Made by a program: the position numbers and the translations under genes. The notes under the pieces were generated by a model that had not been told where the DNA came from, did not search any database, and saw only the letters and a list, made by a program, of their open reading frames with translations. A stretch of DNA of 64,000 nucleotides from Caulobacteraceae bacterium (GTDB lineage Bacteria > Pseudomonadota > Alphaproteobacteria > Caulobacterales > Caulobacteraceae): the NCBI GenBank assembly GCA_025352085.1, contig JANXUA010000122.1, forward strand, positions 1-64,000. Reading direction: 5' to 3'. Each line of letters opens with the position of its first letter. The first letter of the stretch is position 1. Shown here in pieces: positions 18,489 to 27,140 of this stretch.

Positions 18489-19382
18489 ATGCTTCCCACC
18501 CTGCGCCAACTGCAATACCTCAAGCTCCTCGCCAAGACCGGGTCGTTCAGCCGCGCGGCTGAAGCGGCCCACGTCACCCAGCCGACCCTTTCGGCCGGGG
18601 TGCAGGAATTGGAGAAAATCCTCGGGACCGCCATGGTCGATCGCAATCGTTCGGGCGTGATCCTGACCGCCGCCGGCGCCGAGGCCGTGGCGCGCGCCGA
18701 GGTGATTCTGGCCCAGACCGAGGACCTGGTGCAGGAGGCGCGCGGCGCCGGCCAGCCGCTGTGCGGACGGTTTCGCCTGGGCGTCATTCCAACCGTGGCG
18801 CCCTTCATTTTGCCGACCGCGCTGCCGGTTCTGCGGGAGCGCTATCCCAAGCTGAGGCTGTTTCTCCGCGAAGACCTCACCCATCGTCTGATCACGGAGC
18901 TGAAATCGGGCGCCCTCGACGCGGCGCTGATCGCGCTTCCCTATGACATGACCGGATTGGACTGGGCGCACGTCGGCGATGACGAACTCATGGCCGCCTT
19001 TCCCGCCGACCACCCTTTGAGTGCGACCCCAAGCATCGCGCCCGTTTGTCTTGAGGGCGAGGAATTGATCCTGCTGGAGGACGGCCATTGTCTGCGCGAT
19101 CATGCCCTGACCGCCTGCGGCTTCGGCGGCGGCCGACGCGCCCGGGACGAGGGCTTTTCGGCGACGTCTCTGGCCACGCTGGTGCAGATGGTCGGCTCGG
19201 GCCTGGGCGTCTCCTTTCTTCCGGCCATGGCGGTCGACGCCGGTCTCGCCGAGGCGGCGCATGTCACCGTCAGGACGCTGGACGCCGATCACGCCAGCCG
19301 CGAGATCGTGGTCGCCTGGCGCGCCGGCTCGACGCGATCGGCCGAAGGACGCCTGCTGGCCGAGGTGTTCGGCAATGTTTAG
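18489..19382 (+). CDS. oxyR: LysR-family hydrogen-peroxide sensor OxyR
   Basis: Transcription activator that senses peroxide through a disulfide. The N-terminal winged helix-turn-helix (RQLQYLKLLAKTGSFSRAAE, VTQPTLSAGVQELE) is followed by a LysR effector domain. In the middle of the effector domain, LLEDGHCLRDHALTACGF places two cysteines nine residues apart, exactly like E. coli OxyR Cys199 and Cys208 (EDGHCLRDQAMGFC), which is the basis for the name. GTG 18486 immediately precedes ATG 18489; I use the ATG. Catalase or alkyl hydroperoxide reductase genes, often next to oxyR, are absent from the window. Confidence 0.9.
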   Translation: MLPTLRQLQYLKLLAKTGSFSRAAEAAHVTQPTLSAGVQELEKILGTAMVDRNRSGVILTAAGAEAVARAEVILAQTEDLVQEARGAGQPLCGRFRLGVIPTVAPFILPTALPVLRERYPKLRLFLREDLTHRLITELKSGALDAALIALPYDMTGLDWAHVGDDELMAAFPADHPLSATPSIAPVCLEGEELILLEDGHCLRDHALTACGFGGGRRARDEGFSATSLATLVQMVGSGLGVSFLPAMAVDAGLAEAAHVTVRTLDADHASREIVVAWRAGSTRSAEGRLLAEVFGNV

Positions 19383-19419
19383 AGTGCGGCGTCGGCGCCG
19401 TTCGCCTACAGAGGGGACA

Positions 19420-20286
19420 ATGACCCACGCGTTCGTGAAGATGAACGGGCTCGGCAACGACTTTGTTGTCGTGACGCCGGAGGGGACGTCGTTCGCACCG
19501 TCAGCGGCGGAGGTGCGCGCCATCGCCGACCGCGCGCGCGGAATCGGCTGCGACCAGCTCATCGGCCTCGGCCCGTCTCATGGCGCCGATGCCGCGATCC
19601 GCATCTGGAACGCGGACGGCGGCGAGGTCGAGCGCTGCGGCAACGCCGAAAGGTGCGTCGCTTGGCTGTTGATGCAGGCGTCGGGCCGTGACCGGGTCAG
19701 CATTGAGGCCGGCGGCCGAATTCTCAGCGCCCGCCGCGCCGGCGACGGCGCGGTGAGCGTCGACATGGGCGCGCCGGGCCTGAATTGGCGCGACATTCCC
19801 TTGGCTTGGGAAATGGACACGCGGGAAATCGATCTTCACGATGGCCCCGATCTGAGGGACGCCGGCTGCGTCTCAATGGGCAATCCGCATGTGGTTTTCT
19901 TTGTTCCGAACCTGCTTGCCGTGCCGGTGGCCGAAGTGGGACCCGCGGTGGAGCATCACTGGCTGTTTCCCGAGCGGGTCAATGTCGGTTTTGCGCAGAT
20001 CGTCGCGCGCGACCGCATTCGCTTGCGGGTGTGGGAGCGCGGCGCCGGTCTCACCAAGGCGTGCGGCACGGGCGCCTGCGCGGCGCTGGTCGCCGCTCAC
20101 CGTAAGGGCCTGACCGACCGCGCCGCGACGCTCGAACTCGACGGCGGCGAACTGAAGATCGAATGGCGAAAGAGCGACGATCACGTCCTGATGACCGGAC
20201 CGACAGCCGTCGAATTCACCGGGCGTTTGCCGGCGTTTGAACCGGGCGGCCGATCCGAGGGCGGACGTCGCGTCCGCCCCGCGTGA
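19420..20286 (+). CDS. dapF: Diaminopimelate epimerase
   Basis: Epimerises LL- to meso-diaminopimelate for lysine and peptidoglycan. 288 residues from ATG 19420, which has GAGGGG just upstream. The two catalytic cysteines are in NADGGEVERCGNAERC and TKACGTGACAAL. KMNGLGNDFVVV is the N-terminal signature. The last ~12 residues (GGRSEGGRRVRPA) are encoded by a GC hairpin that recurs just after the stop, so the C-terminal tail looks like a repeat-derived extension rather than conserved protein. Confidence 0.95.
   Translation: MTHAFVKMNGLGNDFVVVTPEGTSFAPSAAEVRAIADRARGIGCDQLIGLGPSHGADAAIRIWNADGGEVERCGNAERCVAWLLMQASGRDRVSIEAGGRILSARRAGDGAVSVDMGAPGLNWRDIPLAWEMDTREIDLHDGPDLRDAGCVSMGNPHVVFFVPNLLAVPVAEVGPAVEHHWLFPERVNVGFAQIVARDRIRLRVWERGAGLTKACGTGACAALVAAHRKGLTDRAATLELDGGELKIEWRKSDDHVLMTGPTAVEFTGRLPAFEPGGRSEGGRRVRPA
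20259..20279 (+). repeat. GGGCGGACG hairpin, copy inside dapF 3' end
   Basis: GGGCGGACG-TCG-CGTCCGCCC is a perfect 9-bp stem with a 3-base loop within the last codons of dapF. The same stem recurs 23 bases downstream after the stop codon, making a tandem pair. Confidence 0.7.
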
Positions 20287-20302
20287 TATTCGAAGAGGTC
20301 GA

Positions 20303-20325
20303 AGGGCGGACGGGACGTCCGCCCT
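20303..20325. terminator. GC hairpin between convergent dapF and glycosyltransferase genes
   Basis: AGGGCGGACG-GGA-CGTCCGCCCT is a perfect 10-bp stem with a 3-base loop between two convergent genes. There is no T-tract, so it is not a textbook intrinsic terminator, but position and stability suggest bidirectional termination or mRNA 3' protection. It shares its stem with the hairpin at 20259. Confidence 0.5.
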
Positions 20326-20332
20326 CCACCAG

Positions 20333-21544
20333 CTAAGCTTCCAGGGCCACCGCGCGCCGTCCAGCCGCGGCCTGTTCGAGGAAGAGATCGGTGTAGGCTT
20401 CGACCGCCCGGGCGATATCGAAATTAGCGGCGCGCGCCGGACCGTGGTCGCGGAAGCGTTCGGTCAAGGCCGGAGTTTCCAGCAGCATGTCCATGGCGCC
20501 GCCAAAGGCGCTGGCGTTCTCCGGCGGCGTGACCCAGCCGCTCATGCCGTCCTCGATCACTTCGCGCGGGCCAAAATCGCAGGCGGTGACCAGGGCCGGC
20601 GCCGCGCAGGCCAGGGCCTCGGCGACGACGCTGGGAAAGCCTTCCCAACGCGACGGCAGGACAAACAGATCGGCCTTGGAAAACCACGCCCAGGGGTTGG
20701 CGGAAAAACCGTGGAACTTCACCCGGTCGGCCACACCCAAAGCGGCGGCCTGACGTTTCAGATCGGCCTCAAGACTGCCCGATCCCAAGATCACCAGATC
20801 TCGCTGTCGCGCGACCTTGCTGTCGGCGTAGGCCTTGAGCAGGAGGTCGTGCCCCTTCTGGTATTCCAGGCGTCCGGCGGTGACGATGAAGGGACGCTCC
20901 TGCGCCACCGGCAGGGCCTCGCGCGCCAGGCGCTGAACCTTGGCCACATCGATCGGATTGTGGATCACCCGAACCTTGGCCCAGTCCAGGTCCAGGGTGT
21001 CATGCAGACCGCGCGCCATCTCGTGCGAATTGGCCAAGAAGCAGTCGGCCGCGCGGTACACCCGACGGGTGAGGGACTTGATGATATTGCGCGAGGCGAC
21101 GCCGGTCAGCTCGTCGTCGATGACCGCGTCGGTGTTATTGCCCTCGCGGGCGATCCACCGCGGTCGGTTCTGCCCCATGCCCTTGACCACGAAATAGGTC
21201 AGCACGCTCATGCCCTTGAGAAAACTCATCACCACGTGCGGCCGGTGCGCCTTGATCATGCTGGCGATATTGGCGGGGGCGAGCACCGCTCCGGCAAGCA
21301 ATCTGTCTGGGCGATAGAAGTTGGAGTTGTGGCCTTCGAAGGTCAGCCAGTCCTGCCCGATCCGCGACACATCGATGCGGCTCTTGTCGGCGTCGCCCAA
21401 AAACGGTCCGGCCTTGCGCAACAGACCCATGCGCACATCGATCAATTTCGGATCACAACGGTTCAGCAGATGAACCGCCACCCGCTCGGCCCCCCCGCCG
21501 TGCAAGGATGAGAGCAGCAACATGACGCGAATGCGCTCGTTCAA
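20333..21544 (-). CDS. Glycosyltransferase, GT4 family
   Basis: 403-residue GT-B fold transferase. The N-terminal domain starts with RVMLLLSSLHGGGAERVAVHLLNRC, the classical glycosyltransferase loop. The C-terminal donor domain has TAGRLEYQKGHDLLLKAY, VILGSGSLEADLKRQAAALG, and the family E-x7-E region PSRWEGFPSVVAEALACAAP. Donor and acceptor sugars are unknown; relatives act in exopolysaccharide, capsule or lipopolysaccharide synthesis. It is isolated from other polysaccharide genes, convergent with dapF and divergent from the phospholipase D-family gene. Confidence 0.87.
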   Translation of the reverse strand: MNERIRVMLLLSSLHGGGAERVAVHLLNRCDPKLIDVRMGLLRKAGPFLGDADKSRIDVSRIGQDWLTFEGHNSNFYRPDRLLAGAVLAPANIASMIKAHRPHVVMSFLKGMSVLTYFVVKGMGQNRPRWIAREGNNTDAVIDDELTGVASRNIIKSLTRRVYRAADCFLANSHEMARGLHDTLDLDWAKVRVIHNPIDVAKVQRLAREALPVAQERPFIVTAGRLEYQKGHDLLLKAYADSKVARQRDLVILGSGSLEADLKRQAAALGVADRVKFHGFSANPWAWFSKADLFVLPSRWEGFPSVVAEALACAAPALVTACDFGPREVIEDGMSGWVTPPENASAFGGAMDMLLETPALTERFRDHGPARAANFDIARAVEAYTDLFLEQAAAGRRAVALEA

Positions 21545-21649
21545 TGATATGCCCCCGGGGCCGCGTTGGTGCGTCCAAGTTCGCTTCTAGCCGCGTGGAG
21601 TGACCGGGGGCAACGCCGTTTTGTGTGAAAAGAGGTTGGGGCCGGCATT

Positions 21650-22762
21650 GTGACGACGTTTGAACTGATCGTGGGCGCGCGGGATTTCTGGAACCGGGCC
21701 CGCGGCGACATGGCCGCCGCCCGCCGGCGCGTCCTGGTGCAGGCGATGAGTTTCGAAGGTGATTCGGCCGGCCTGGCCGTCGCCCATGCCCTGATCGAGT
21801 GTCAGGCGGGCGACCGACGCGTGCTGGTGGATGACTATACGCGCCTGAACGTCAACGACCGGTCGGTGCGATCGTGGACCGGGCGGCGCGACGGCGCGGT
21901 GCGCGAAGAGGTCGCCGAGACCGCGAACATGTTTCAACGCCTCGTCACGGCCGGGGTTCCGGTGCGCGTCACCAACACGGTCGGTTGGCTGGGGGCAGGC
22001 TTTCCGGCGCGCAATCACAAGAAGCTCCTTGTCATCGACGACGTCGCCTATCTGGGCGGCATCAATTTCTGCGAGCATAACTTCGCCTGGCATGACTTCA
22101 TGCTGCGTCTCGAGGGGGTGCAAGCGGCCGATTTCCTGGCGAAGGATTTCGACGCCACGTTCGAGAGCCACGTTCGGCCGGCCCGCCTGGACTTGGGCGT
22201 CGTCACCCTTCTCAGCCTCGACGGCCGGACCAATCGAGCGGCGTTCGCGCCCCTTTACCACGCCCTGGCCGAGGCGAAGCGCGAGATCACCGTCCTCAGC
22301 CCCTATCTGACCTTCCCGTTCACCGACCATTTGGCGGCGGCGCGGCGGCGCGGCGTCGCGGTGCGCCTGATCACGCCGTGGGCGAGCAACAAGACCCTGG
22401 TCCGCAACGCCCTGCTGCGCGCCGCCGAACGCGGGGGGTTCGAAACCCGTCTCCTGCCGAACATGAGCCACCTCAAAGCCCTGCTGATCGACGATGAGAC
22501 CCTGGTCGTCGGCTCGTCCAACTTCGATTTCGTCAGCCTGGCCGCGGAGGAGGAATTGATCGCGGTCATCTCCGCCCCGTCCCTGATCGCCGATTTCAAG
22601 CGCCGAATCGTCGATCCGGCCCTGGCCGAGGCTCTCCCTGCGGGCGCGCGCCGCGTCTCGACCCTCGCCGGCGCCGGGGCTGAACTGGTCCTCAAGATCG
22701 CCGACCAGGTCGCGCGCGCGCATCGAGGATGGCCAAGATCGGCCCGCGACTGGCGTGATTAG
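21650..22762 (+). CDS. Phospholipase D-family phosphatidyltransferase (cardiolipin synthase-like)
   Basis: 370 residues with two HxK(x4)D motifs: NHKKLLVIDDVAYLGGINF (about residue 122) and SHLKALLIDDETLVVGSSNF (about residue 280). This is the two-HKD arrangement of cardiolipin synthases and related phosphatidyl transferases. It lacks the N-terminal transmembrane pair of ClsA, which is more like ClsB/ClsC-type or other PLD enzymes. The start is GTG 21650. The stop overlaps the convergent hydrolase gene by 4 bases. It belongs with the unusually many lipid-metabolism genes here, but the substrate is not known. Confidence 0.82.
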   Translation: MTTFELIVGARDFWNRARGDMAAARRRVLVQAMSFEGDSAGLAVAHALIECQAGDRRVLVDDYTRLNVNDRSVRSWTGRRDGAVREEVAETANMFQRLVTAGVPVRVTNTVGWLGAGFPARNHKKLLVIDDVAYLGGINFCEHNFAWHDFMLRLEGVQAADFLAKDFDATFESHVRPARLDLGVVTLLSLDGRTNRAAFAPLYHALAEAKREITVLSPYLTFPFTDHLAAARRRGVAVRLITPWASNKTLVRNALLRAAERGGFETRLLPNMSHLKALLIDDETLVVGSSNFDFVSLAAEEELIAVISAPSLIADFKRRIVDPALAEALPAGARRVSTLAGAGAELVLKIADQVARAHRGWPRSARDWRD

Positions 22763-23622
22763 CGCCCGTTGGTCAGAAACGCCCGGATGGCCGCGTTGAC
22801 CACGCCGTGGGCTTCCTGCGGCGTGCCGTGACTGGCGCCGGGGATGATCATTTCGCGCGCCCCGGAAATGGCGCGGGCGAGCGCGTCGGTGTGATCGCGG
22901 CGGATCACGTCATGTTCCCCGGCGATCACCAGAACCGGGCTGCGAATTCGGCGAAGATCGGCCGGCGAATAGTGAGGTTCGGTCGCCCACATCGTATCGA
23001 CCTTGGCGGAAAACACCGCTTCGGGCGACGCAATCGCCGAAGGCCGATGGTCGACGTCGGCTTGACCGGTGGCCGGCGGGCCGCCCGGCGCGGGGGGCGG
23101 GACGGGGTCGGCAAGGCCGGCGACATCAAAATTGGCGCCCATGGTGACCACGCGGCCAATGCGGCCCGGATAACGCATGGCCAGGTCAAGGGCGATGATA
23201 CCGCCATCGCTCCAACCCACGACATCGGCCTTGGCGATGTGCAGTTGGTCCATCACGCCGATCATGTCGTCGGCCATGTCGGCGTAGTGGAGCGGCCCCG
23301 GTCCATCCGTGGACCGGCCGTGCCCACGACTGTCGGGCGCGATCACCAGATGATCGGCCGCCAGCGCGGCGATCTGATAGCGCATGGACTCCAGCACGCC
23401 CTTGCCGCCATGCAGAACCAGGACCGGCTGCCCCTTGCCAAAGGTCTCATAGTAGATGCTCACGCCGTCGACATTCGCACGGCGGCCGCCATGTCCTTGG
23501 CCCGACAGGGTTTTCCAAACGTAGAAGCTTGGCGCGCCCTCGTTCGCCCGGTCAAAGCCGCTCCAGGCGACCATTAGTGCGATGATCGCCGCGCCGCCCG
23601 CGGCGATCCACATCCACCTCAT
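22759..23622 (-). CDS. Alpha/beta hydrolase, membrane-anchored or exported
   Basis: 287 residues from ATG 23622; the track's upstream start at 23646 is TTG. The N-terminal hydrophobic segment (MWIAAGGAAIIALMVAW) is a signal anchor. The hydrolase core has VLVLHGGKGVLESMRYQ (oxyanion region), the nucleophile elbow VVGWSDGGIIALDLA, an acid in VLVIAGEHDVIRRDH, and the catalytic histidine in IPGASHGTPQEAH. A Pro/Gly-rich cap insertion (PVPPPAPGGPPATG) is notable. The substrate is not recognisable; lipase, esterase or haloperoxidase-like roles are possible. Confidence 0.85.
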   Translation of the reverse strand: MRWMWIAAGGAAIIALMVAWSGFDRANEGAPSFYVWKTLSGQGHGGRRANVDGVSIYYETFGKGQPVLVLHGGKGVLESMRYQIAALAADHLVIAPDSRGHGRSTDGPGPLHYADMADDMIGVMDQLHIAKADVVGWSDGGIIALDLAMRYPGRIGRVVTMGANFDVAGLADPVPPPAPGGPPATGQADVDHRPSAIASPEAVFSAKVDTMWATEPHYSPADLRRIRSPVLVIAGEHDVIRRDHTDALARAISGAREMIIPGASHGTPQEAHGVVNAAIRAFLTNGR

Positions 23623-23661
23623 CTTCGCCAACGCCCCCCGCCGCAAACCTTTTGTTGGCGT

Positions 23662-24204
23662 TCACCGACCCGCCGGCTCGCCGGTCGCCAGATTGGCGTC
23701 GCTCAGGGTCTCGCGCCGCGCCCGGTCGTCGGCGCGCCGCAGGGGGTGGCCCCAAAATCGCCAAATCGACCAGAACGCCCCGACCGCGCAGCTGATGTTA
23801 ATGATCACCTCCATCCGCAGGCCGCCGTCCTTAAACAGAAAGACCGGCGAATAGAGGCCGTGGGTGAGGTTAAAGGAGATGTCGATCAGGGCCAGGAAAC
23901 CCAGCGCGCCGCTGCCGACCAGGCCGAACAGCACCGCCTTGGCGTCGCGCCCGATCAGATAGAAGGCCGCCAGAGCGGACGTGACGGCGACGAACAGATC
24001 CGCCAGCGGGAAGGCCGACTGAAAACCCAGATAGACGGTGGTGAACTGGATCAGATCCGGATTAGTCAGATTATGCACAAAGTTGGGCATGGTCAGATCG
24101 CTGTGGAAGAACGCGACCCAATAGGCGCACACCAAGCCCGCTACGCCGATCGAGAGGACCCCGGCGTGGATTTTATCCGCCAATGTGAGTTTTGCCGGGG
24201 CCAT
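23662..24204 (-). CDS. Four-helix integral membrane protein of unknown function (second of a coupled pair)
   Basis: 180 residues with four predicted transmembrane helices (AGVLSIGVAGLVCAYWVAFF, LADLFVAVTSALAAFYLIG, AVLFGLVGSGALGFLALIDI, VIINISCAVGAFWSIW) and a charged C-terminal tail. I do not recognise the family. The track's longer ORF (to 24699) runs out of frame through the upstream gene; the real start is ATG 24204, whose A is the last base of the upstream stop (TGATG), so translation is coupled to the 146-residue membrane protein before it. Confidence 0.72.
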   Translation of the reverse strand: MAPAKLTLADKIHAGVLSIGVAGLVCAYWVAFFHSDLTMPNFVHNLTNPDLIQFTTVYLGFQSAFPLADLFVAVTSALAAFYLIGRDAKAVLFGLVGSGALGFLALIDISFNLTHGLYSPVFLFKDGGLRMEVIINISCAVGAFWSIWRFWGHPLRRADDRARRETLSDANLATGEPAGR

Positions 24205-24644
24205 CAGGCCGCCCATCCGCTGGATATGACCAGCCGGGAAATGGCGACGGTGAAGACCGGGACAAAGCCCCAGGCCACGCCGACGAAGGCGGCTTTGTCG
24301 ATCGACCGCTCTATGCCCAGCAACGGCCGGTCCGGCCAGATCGAGCCGCGCCACCAGTATTCGTTCAAACCTTCGACGAGGATGCCCACCACGGCGCCGA
24401 CCATGAACAGGACCGGCGCGATGCTGAGGAACATCTGGCGTCCGCCAATCACCCAGCCGACCCCCAATCCCTCCACGATCCCGAAGGTCACCAGGATATT
24501 GAGCAGCAGGAACGTCCGCGACCGGTAGGTCCACAGTCCGAATATCATTGCCGCGCCCTCGGCGCAGGCGCCGATGGCCAGGGCGGTCAGGAAGCACAAC
24601 AGGGGCAGGTTTGTCAGCAAGCCGCACCAAATGTGAGATGACAT
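24204..24644 (-). CDS. Four-helix integral membrane protein of unknown function (first of a coupled pair)
   Basis: 146 residues, predicted inner-membrane protein with about four hydrophobic helices (LLCFLTALAIGACAEGAAMI, FLLLNILVTFGIVEGLGVGW, FLSIAPVLFMVGAVVGILV, AAFVGVAWGFVPVFTVAIS). No catalytic motif is obvious; EYWWRGSIWPDRPLLG is a short polar loop. It is the upstream partner of 23662-24204 with a one-base stop/start overlap, so the two probably act together. Function unknown. Confidence 0.7.
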   Translation of the reverse strand: MSSHIWCGLLTNLPLLCFLTALAIGACAEGAAMIFGLWTYRSRTFLLLNILVTFGIVEGLGVGWVIGGRQMFLSIAPVLFMVGAVVGILVEGLNEYWWRGSIWPDRPLLGIERSIDKAAFVGVAWGFVPVFTVAISRLVISSGWAA

Positions 24645-24871
24645 GGCCCAACGCGCGGCGGTCGATTGTCCGCCGGTTCGGGCCCCAAGGACGTTTCACA
24701 GAGCGTTACTCCCCCCAATTAACGCCCGCAAGGATCAATGTTTCCCAGGCTTCGTGAAGAAATCGTAACGCTCGACGCGCCGGACTTGGGTATTTCGTGG
24801 CGGTTCAATCATGCGTTGACCCGCACTTTCAACATTGACGCCGCCAAAGGCCATCCGCCACATCATTGGTC

Positions 24872-25933
24872 ATGACCGACCCCACCGGACTGGTTCGCGG
24901 CATCGAAATTCAGGCCGCCGGCTGCACGGCGCTGGGATCGCCGTTTTCAGGCGTCTTGCTGACCGCCATGGCAGGGGACGTGACGGCGCGAGGGCCGTCG
25001 TCGCGGCTGTTCGAGCCTTGGCTGGGCGCATCGACCCGCGCCGTGCTGGAGGCCGCGGCGCCGTTGCGTCTGCTGGGCGCCCTGCACGACCTGGTCCTGA
25101 GCGGCGCGGCCCCGGCGCTGGCGGCGACCTACCCCAGGTCCGGCGCGCCGGGCGATGCGGATGCGGCCTGGCCTCAGGTGCTTGCGGCGATGGATACCGA
25201 ACGGCCACGCCTCGAGGCCTTCATGACCCACGAGCCACAGACCAACGAAGTGGGCCGCGCGGGCGTCCTGCTGGCCGGCTTTCTGACCCTCGCGCAAGAG
25301 ACCGGCCTGCCCCTGCGCTGCTTCGAACTGGGGGCGAGCGCGGGGCTCAACCAGCAATGGGATCACTTCCGCTATGAGCTGGCGGGCGCCGGGGCGTGGG
25401 GCGATCCGGCGGCGCCGGTGGTGATCGACGTCGACTGGCGCGGCGCGGCGCCGCCGGTCGGCGCCAAGGTGTCGGTGCTCAGCCGCGCAGCGTGCGACCG
25501 CAAGCCGGTGGATCTGACCGTCGCGGCGGCCCGCCGGCGCCTGCGCGCCTATGTCTGGGCCGACCAGCCCGACCGCCTGGCCCGGCTGGACGGCGCCATC
25601 GACGCCGCCCTGGCGGCCGGGACGAAGGTGGAGGCCGAGGACGCGGTCGCCTGGACCCGCCGCCGGCCCGCGCCGGCCGTCGGCGCGGCGACGGTGCTCT
25701 ATCATTCGGTCGTCTGGCAATACATGCCGGCGGACAGCCAGGCTGCCCTGACCGAGGCGATTGACGCCCACGGCGCGGCGGCGCGCCCGTCCGCACCATT
25801 CGCCTGGCTGCGGATGGAACCCGACCAAACCAATCTGGCCGCGATGGAGCTGCGGTTGACCCTGTGGCCGGGCGGCGACGAGCGGCGGCTGGCGTTTGTC
25901 CACCCGCATGGCGCCTGGGTGGAGTGGCTCTAA
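24872..25933 (+). CDS. DUF2332 domain protein
   Basis: 353 residues spanning a DUF2332-like protein of unknown function. Typical stretches are TNEVGRAGVLLAGFLTLA, FELGASAGLNQQWDHFRYE (a Gly-rich motif reminiscent of SAM-binding folds), RLRAYVWADQPDRLARLDGAI, and VLYHSVVWQYMPADS. The family is usually about this length. Whether it is a methyltransferase is not established. ATG 24872 is used; the track adds a TTG two codons earlier. It stands alone, 78 bases before the AI-2E family gene. Confidence 0.8.
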   Translation: MTDPTGLVRGIEIQAAGCTALGSPFSGVLLTAMAGDVTARGPSSRLFEPWLGASTRAVLEAAAPLRLLGALHDLVLSGAAPALAATYPRSGAPGDADAAWPQVLAAMDTERPRLEAFMTHEPQTNEVGRAGVLLAGFLTLAQETGLPLRCFELGASAGLNQQWDHFRYELAGAGAWGDPAAPVVIDVDWRGAAPPVGAKVSVLSRAACDRKPVDLTVAAARRRLRAYVWADQPDRLARLDGAIDAALAAGTKVEAEDAVAWTRRRPAPAVGAATVLYHSVVWQYMPADSQAALTEAIDAHGAAARPSAPFAWLRMEPDQTNLAAMELRLTLWPGGDERRLAFVHPHGAWVEWL

Positions 25934-26011
25934 ATTGGCCGACCCTGTCGACGCTTCGCGTCCGGCGCGGGAGCGTAGCCAAGGCCGCCGAACCGCGTTA
26001 CCAATTTGACC

Positions 26012-27067
26012 ATGACCACCGAAGCCGTCCCCCGCCCCATCAACCGCCTCGGCGTGTTGACGGCCAGCGTCGCCGTGATCGCCGTGATCCTGACCGCCTT
26101 CGCGGTGTGGGCGTTGCGGCACGTGCTGACGCCGTTCATCCTGGCGATCTTTCTATTGTTGCTGATCGGCGGTCTGGAGGCGGCGTTGAAGCGCCGAACG
26201 CCTTTGCCGGCGCGCGCCGCCCTGCCGGTCGCGATCATCGCGGTGGTGGCGTTCTTCGGGCTGGCGCTGTGGATCATTGTCGACAATGTCGCGGCGATCG
26301 TCGGCGAAGCGAGCCTGTACGCCACGCGGGTGGACGTCTTGTTGCAAATGGGCGCGGAGAAATTGGGGGTCGAGACCGCGCCGACGTTCGCCGGGCTGAT
26401 CCACCAGGCCAATCCCGCCAAATATGTCGGCCTCGTCGCCGGAACGGCCGGGCAGCTGGTCGAAGGCGCCGTCTTTGTCCTGATCTATCTGGGTTTCATG
26501 CTCGCCTCCCGCAAAGGCTTTCATGACAAGGTCGACGTACTCTTCGGCGACGGCAATTCAGAAGCCCTGTCGATCATCGGCCGGGTCCAGAACGGGGTCG
26601 AGAGCTATGTCGGCGTTCAGACCCTTGTCGGCCTGATGCTGGCCTCGGCCTCGGCCCTGGTGATGGCCTTCGCGCACTTGCCGCATGTGCTGTTCTGGGC
26701 GTTCGTGATTTTTCTGGCCAATTATATTCCCGCCATCGGCGCGGCGATCGGGGTGATGCTGCCGCCCCTGTTCGGCCTGCTGGAACTCGACGCGGCGTGG
26801 GTGTCGATCGCCATGCTGGCCGGCCTGGAGGCGGTGCATTTCTCCGTCAGTCAGGTCGTGGCGCCGCGCATGCAGGGTCACAGCCTGAACATCGATCCGA
26901 TCGTGGTGCTGCTGTCGTTGGCGTTCTGGGCGATCATCTTCGGCGTGGCCGGCGCCTTTCTGTCGACGCCGCTGACGGTGGTGGTCATGGCCATCTGCGC
27001 CCAGTTTCCCGGCAGTCGCGGCATAGCGGTCCTGCTGTCGGCGGACGGCAAACCCTACGCGCGATAA
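26012..27067 (+). CDS. AI-2E family transporter (PerM/YdgG type)
   Basis: 351-residue multi-pass inner-membrane protein. Paired N-terminal helices (VLTASVAVIAVILTAFAVWAL, LTPFILAIFLLLLIGGLEA) and a C-terminal cluster with FWAFVIFLANYIPAIGAAIG, the conserved N-Y-I-P motif of the family, followed by PLTVVVMAICAQFPGSRGIA. Members are secondary permeases; despite the name only some export autoinducer-2, and others are Na+/H+ antiporters. ATG 26012 is preferred over TTG 26006. Confidence 0.9.
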   Translation: MTTEAVPRPINRLGVLTASVAVIAVILTAFAVWALRHVLTPFILAIFLLLLIGGLEAALKRRTPLPARAALPVAIIAVVAFFGLALWIIVDNVAAIVGEASLYATRVDVLLQMGAEKLGVETAPTFAGLIHQANPAKYVGLVAGTAGQLVEGAVFVLIYLGFMLASRKGFHDKVDVLFGDGNSEALSIIGRVQNGVESYVGVQTLVGLMLASASALVMAFAHLPHVLFWAFVIFLANYIPAIGAAIGVMLPPLFGLLELDAAWVSIAMLAGLEAVHFSVSQVVAPRMQGHSLNIDPIVVLLSLAFWAIIFGVAGAFLSTPLTVVVMAICAQFPGSRGIAVLLSADGKPYAR

Positions 27068-27140
27068 GCGGCGGCTTTGCGCGCGCGTTTCGCCCCTGTT
27101 AGGTAGGCGCGCGCTTCATTTTTGCGGACACGAGTGATCC

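Noticed and set aside
19642-19689. CGNAERC instead of CGNGxRC in DapF as a loss of activity
   Set aside because: Ala is tolerated at that position in the family motif and both catalytic cysteines are present.
23662-24699. 345-residue membrane protein as in the track
   Set aside because: The first half is an out-of-frame reading of the 146-residue membrane protein; ATG 24204 gives the real second gene.
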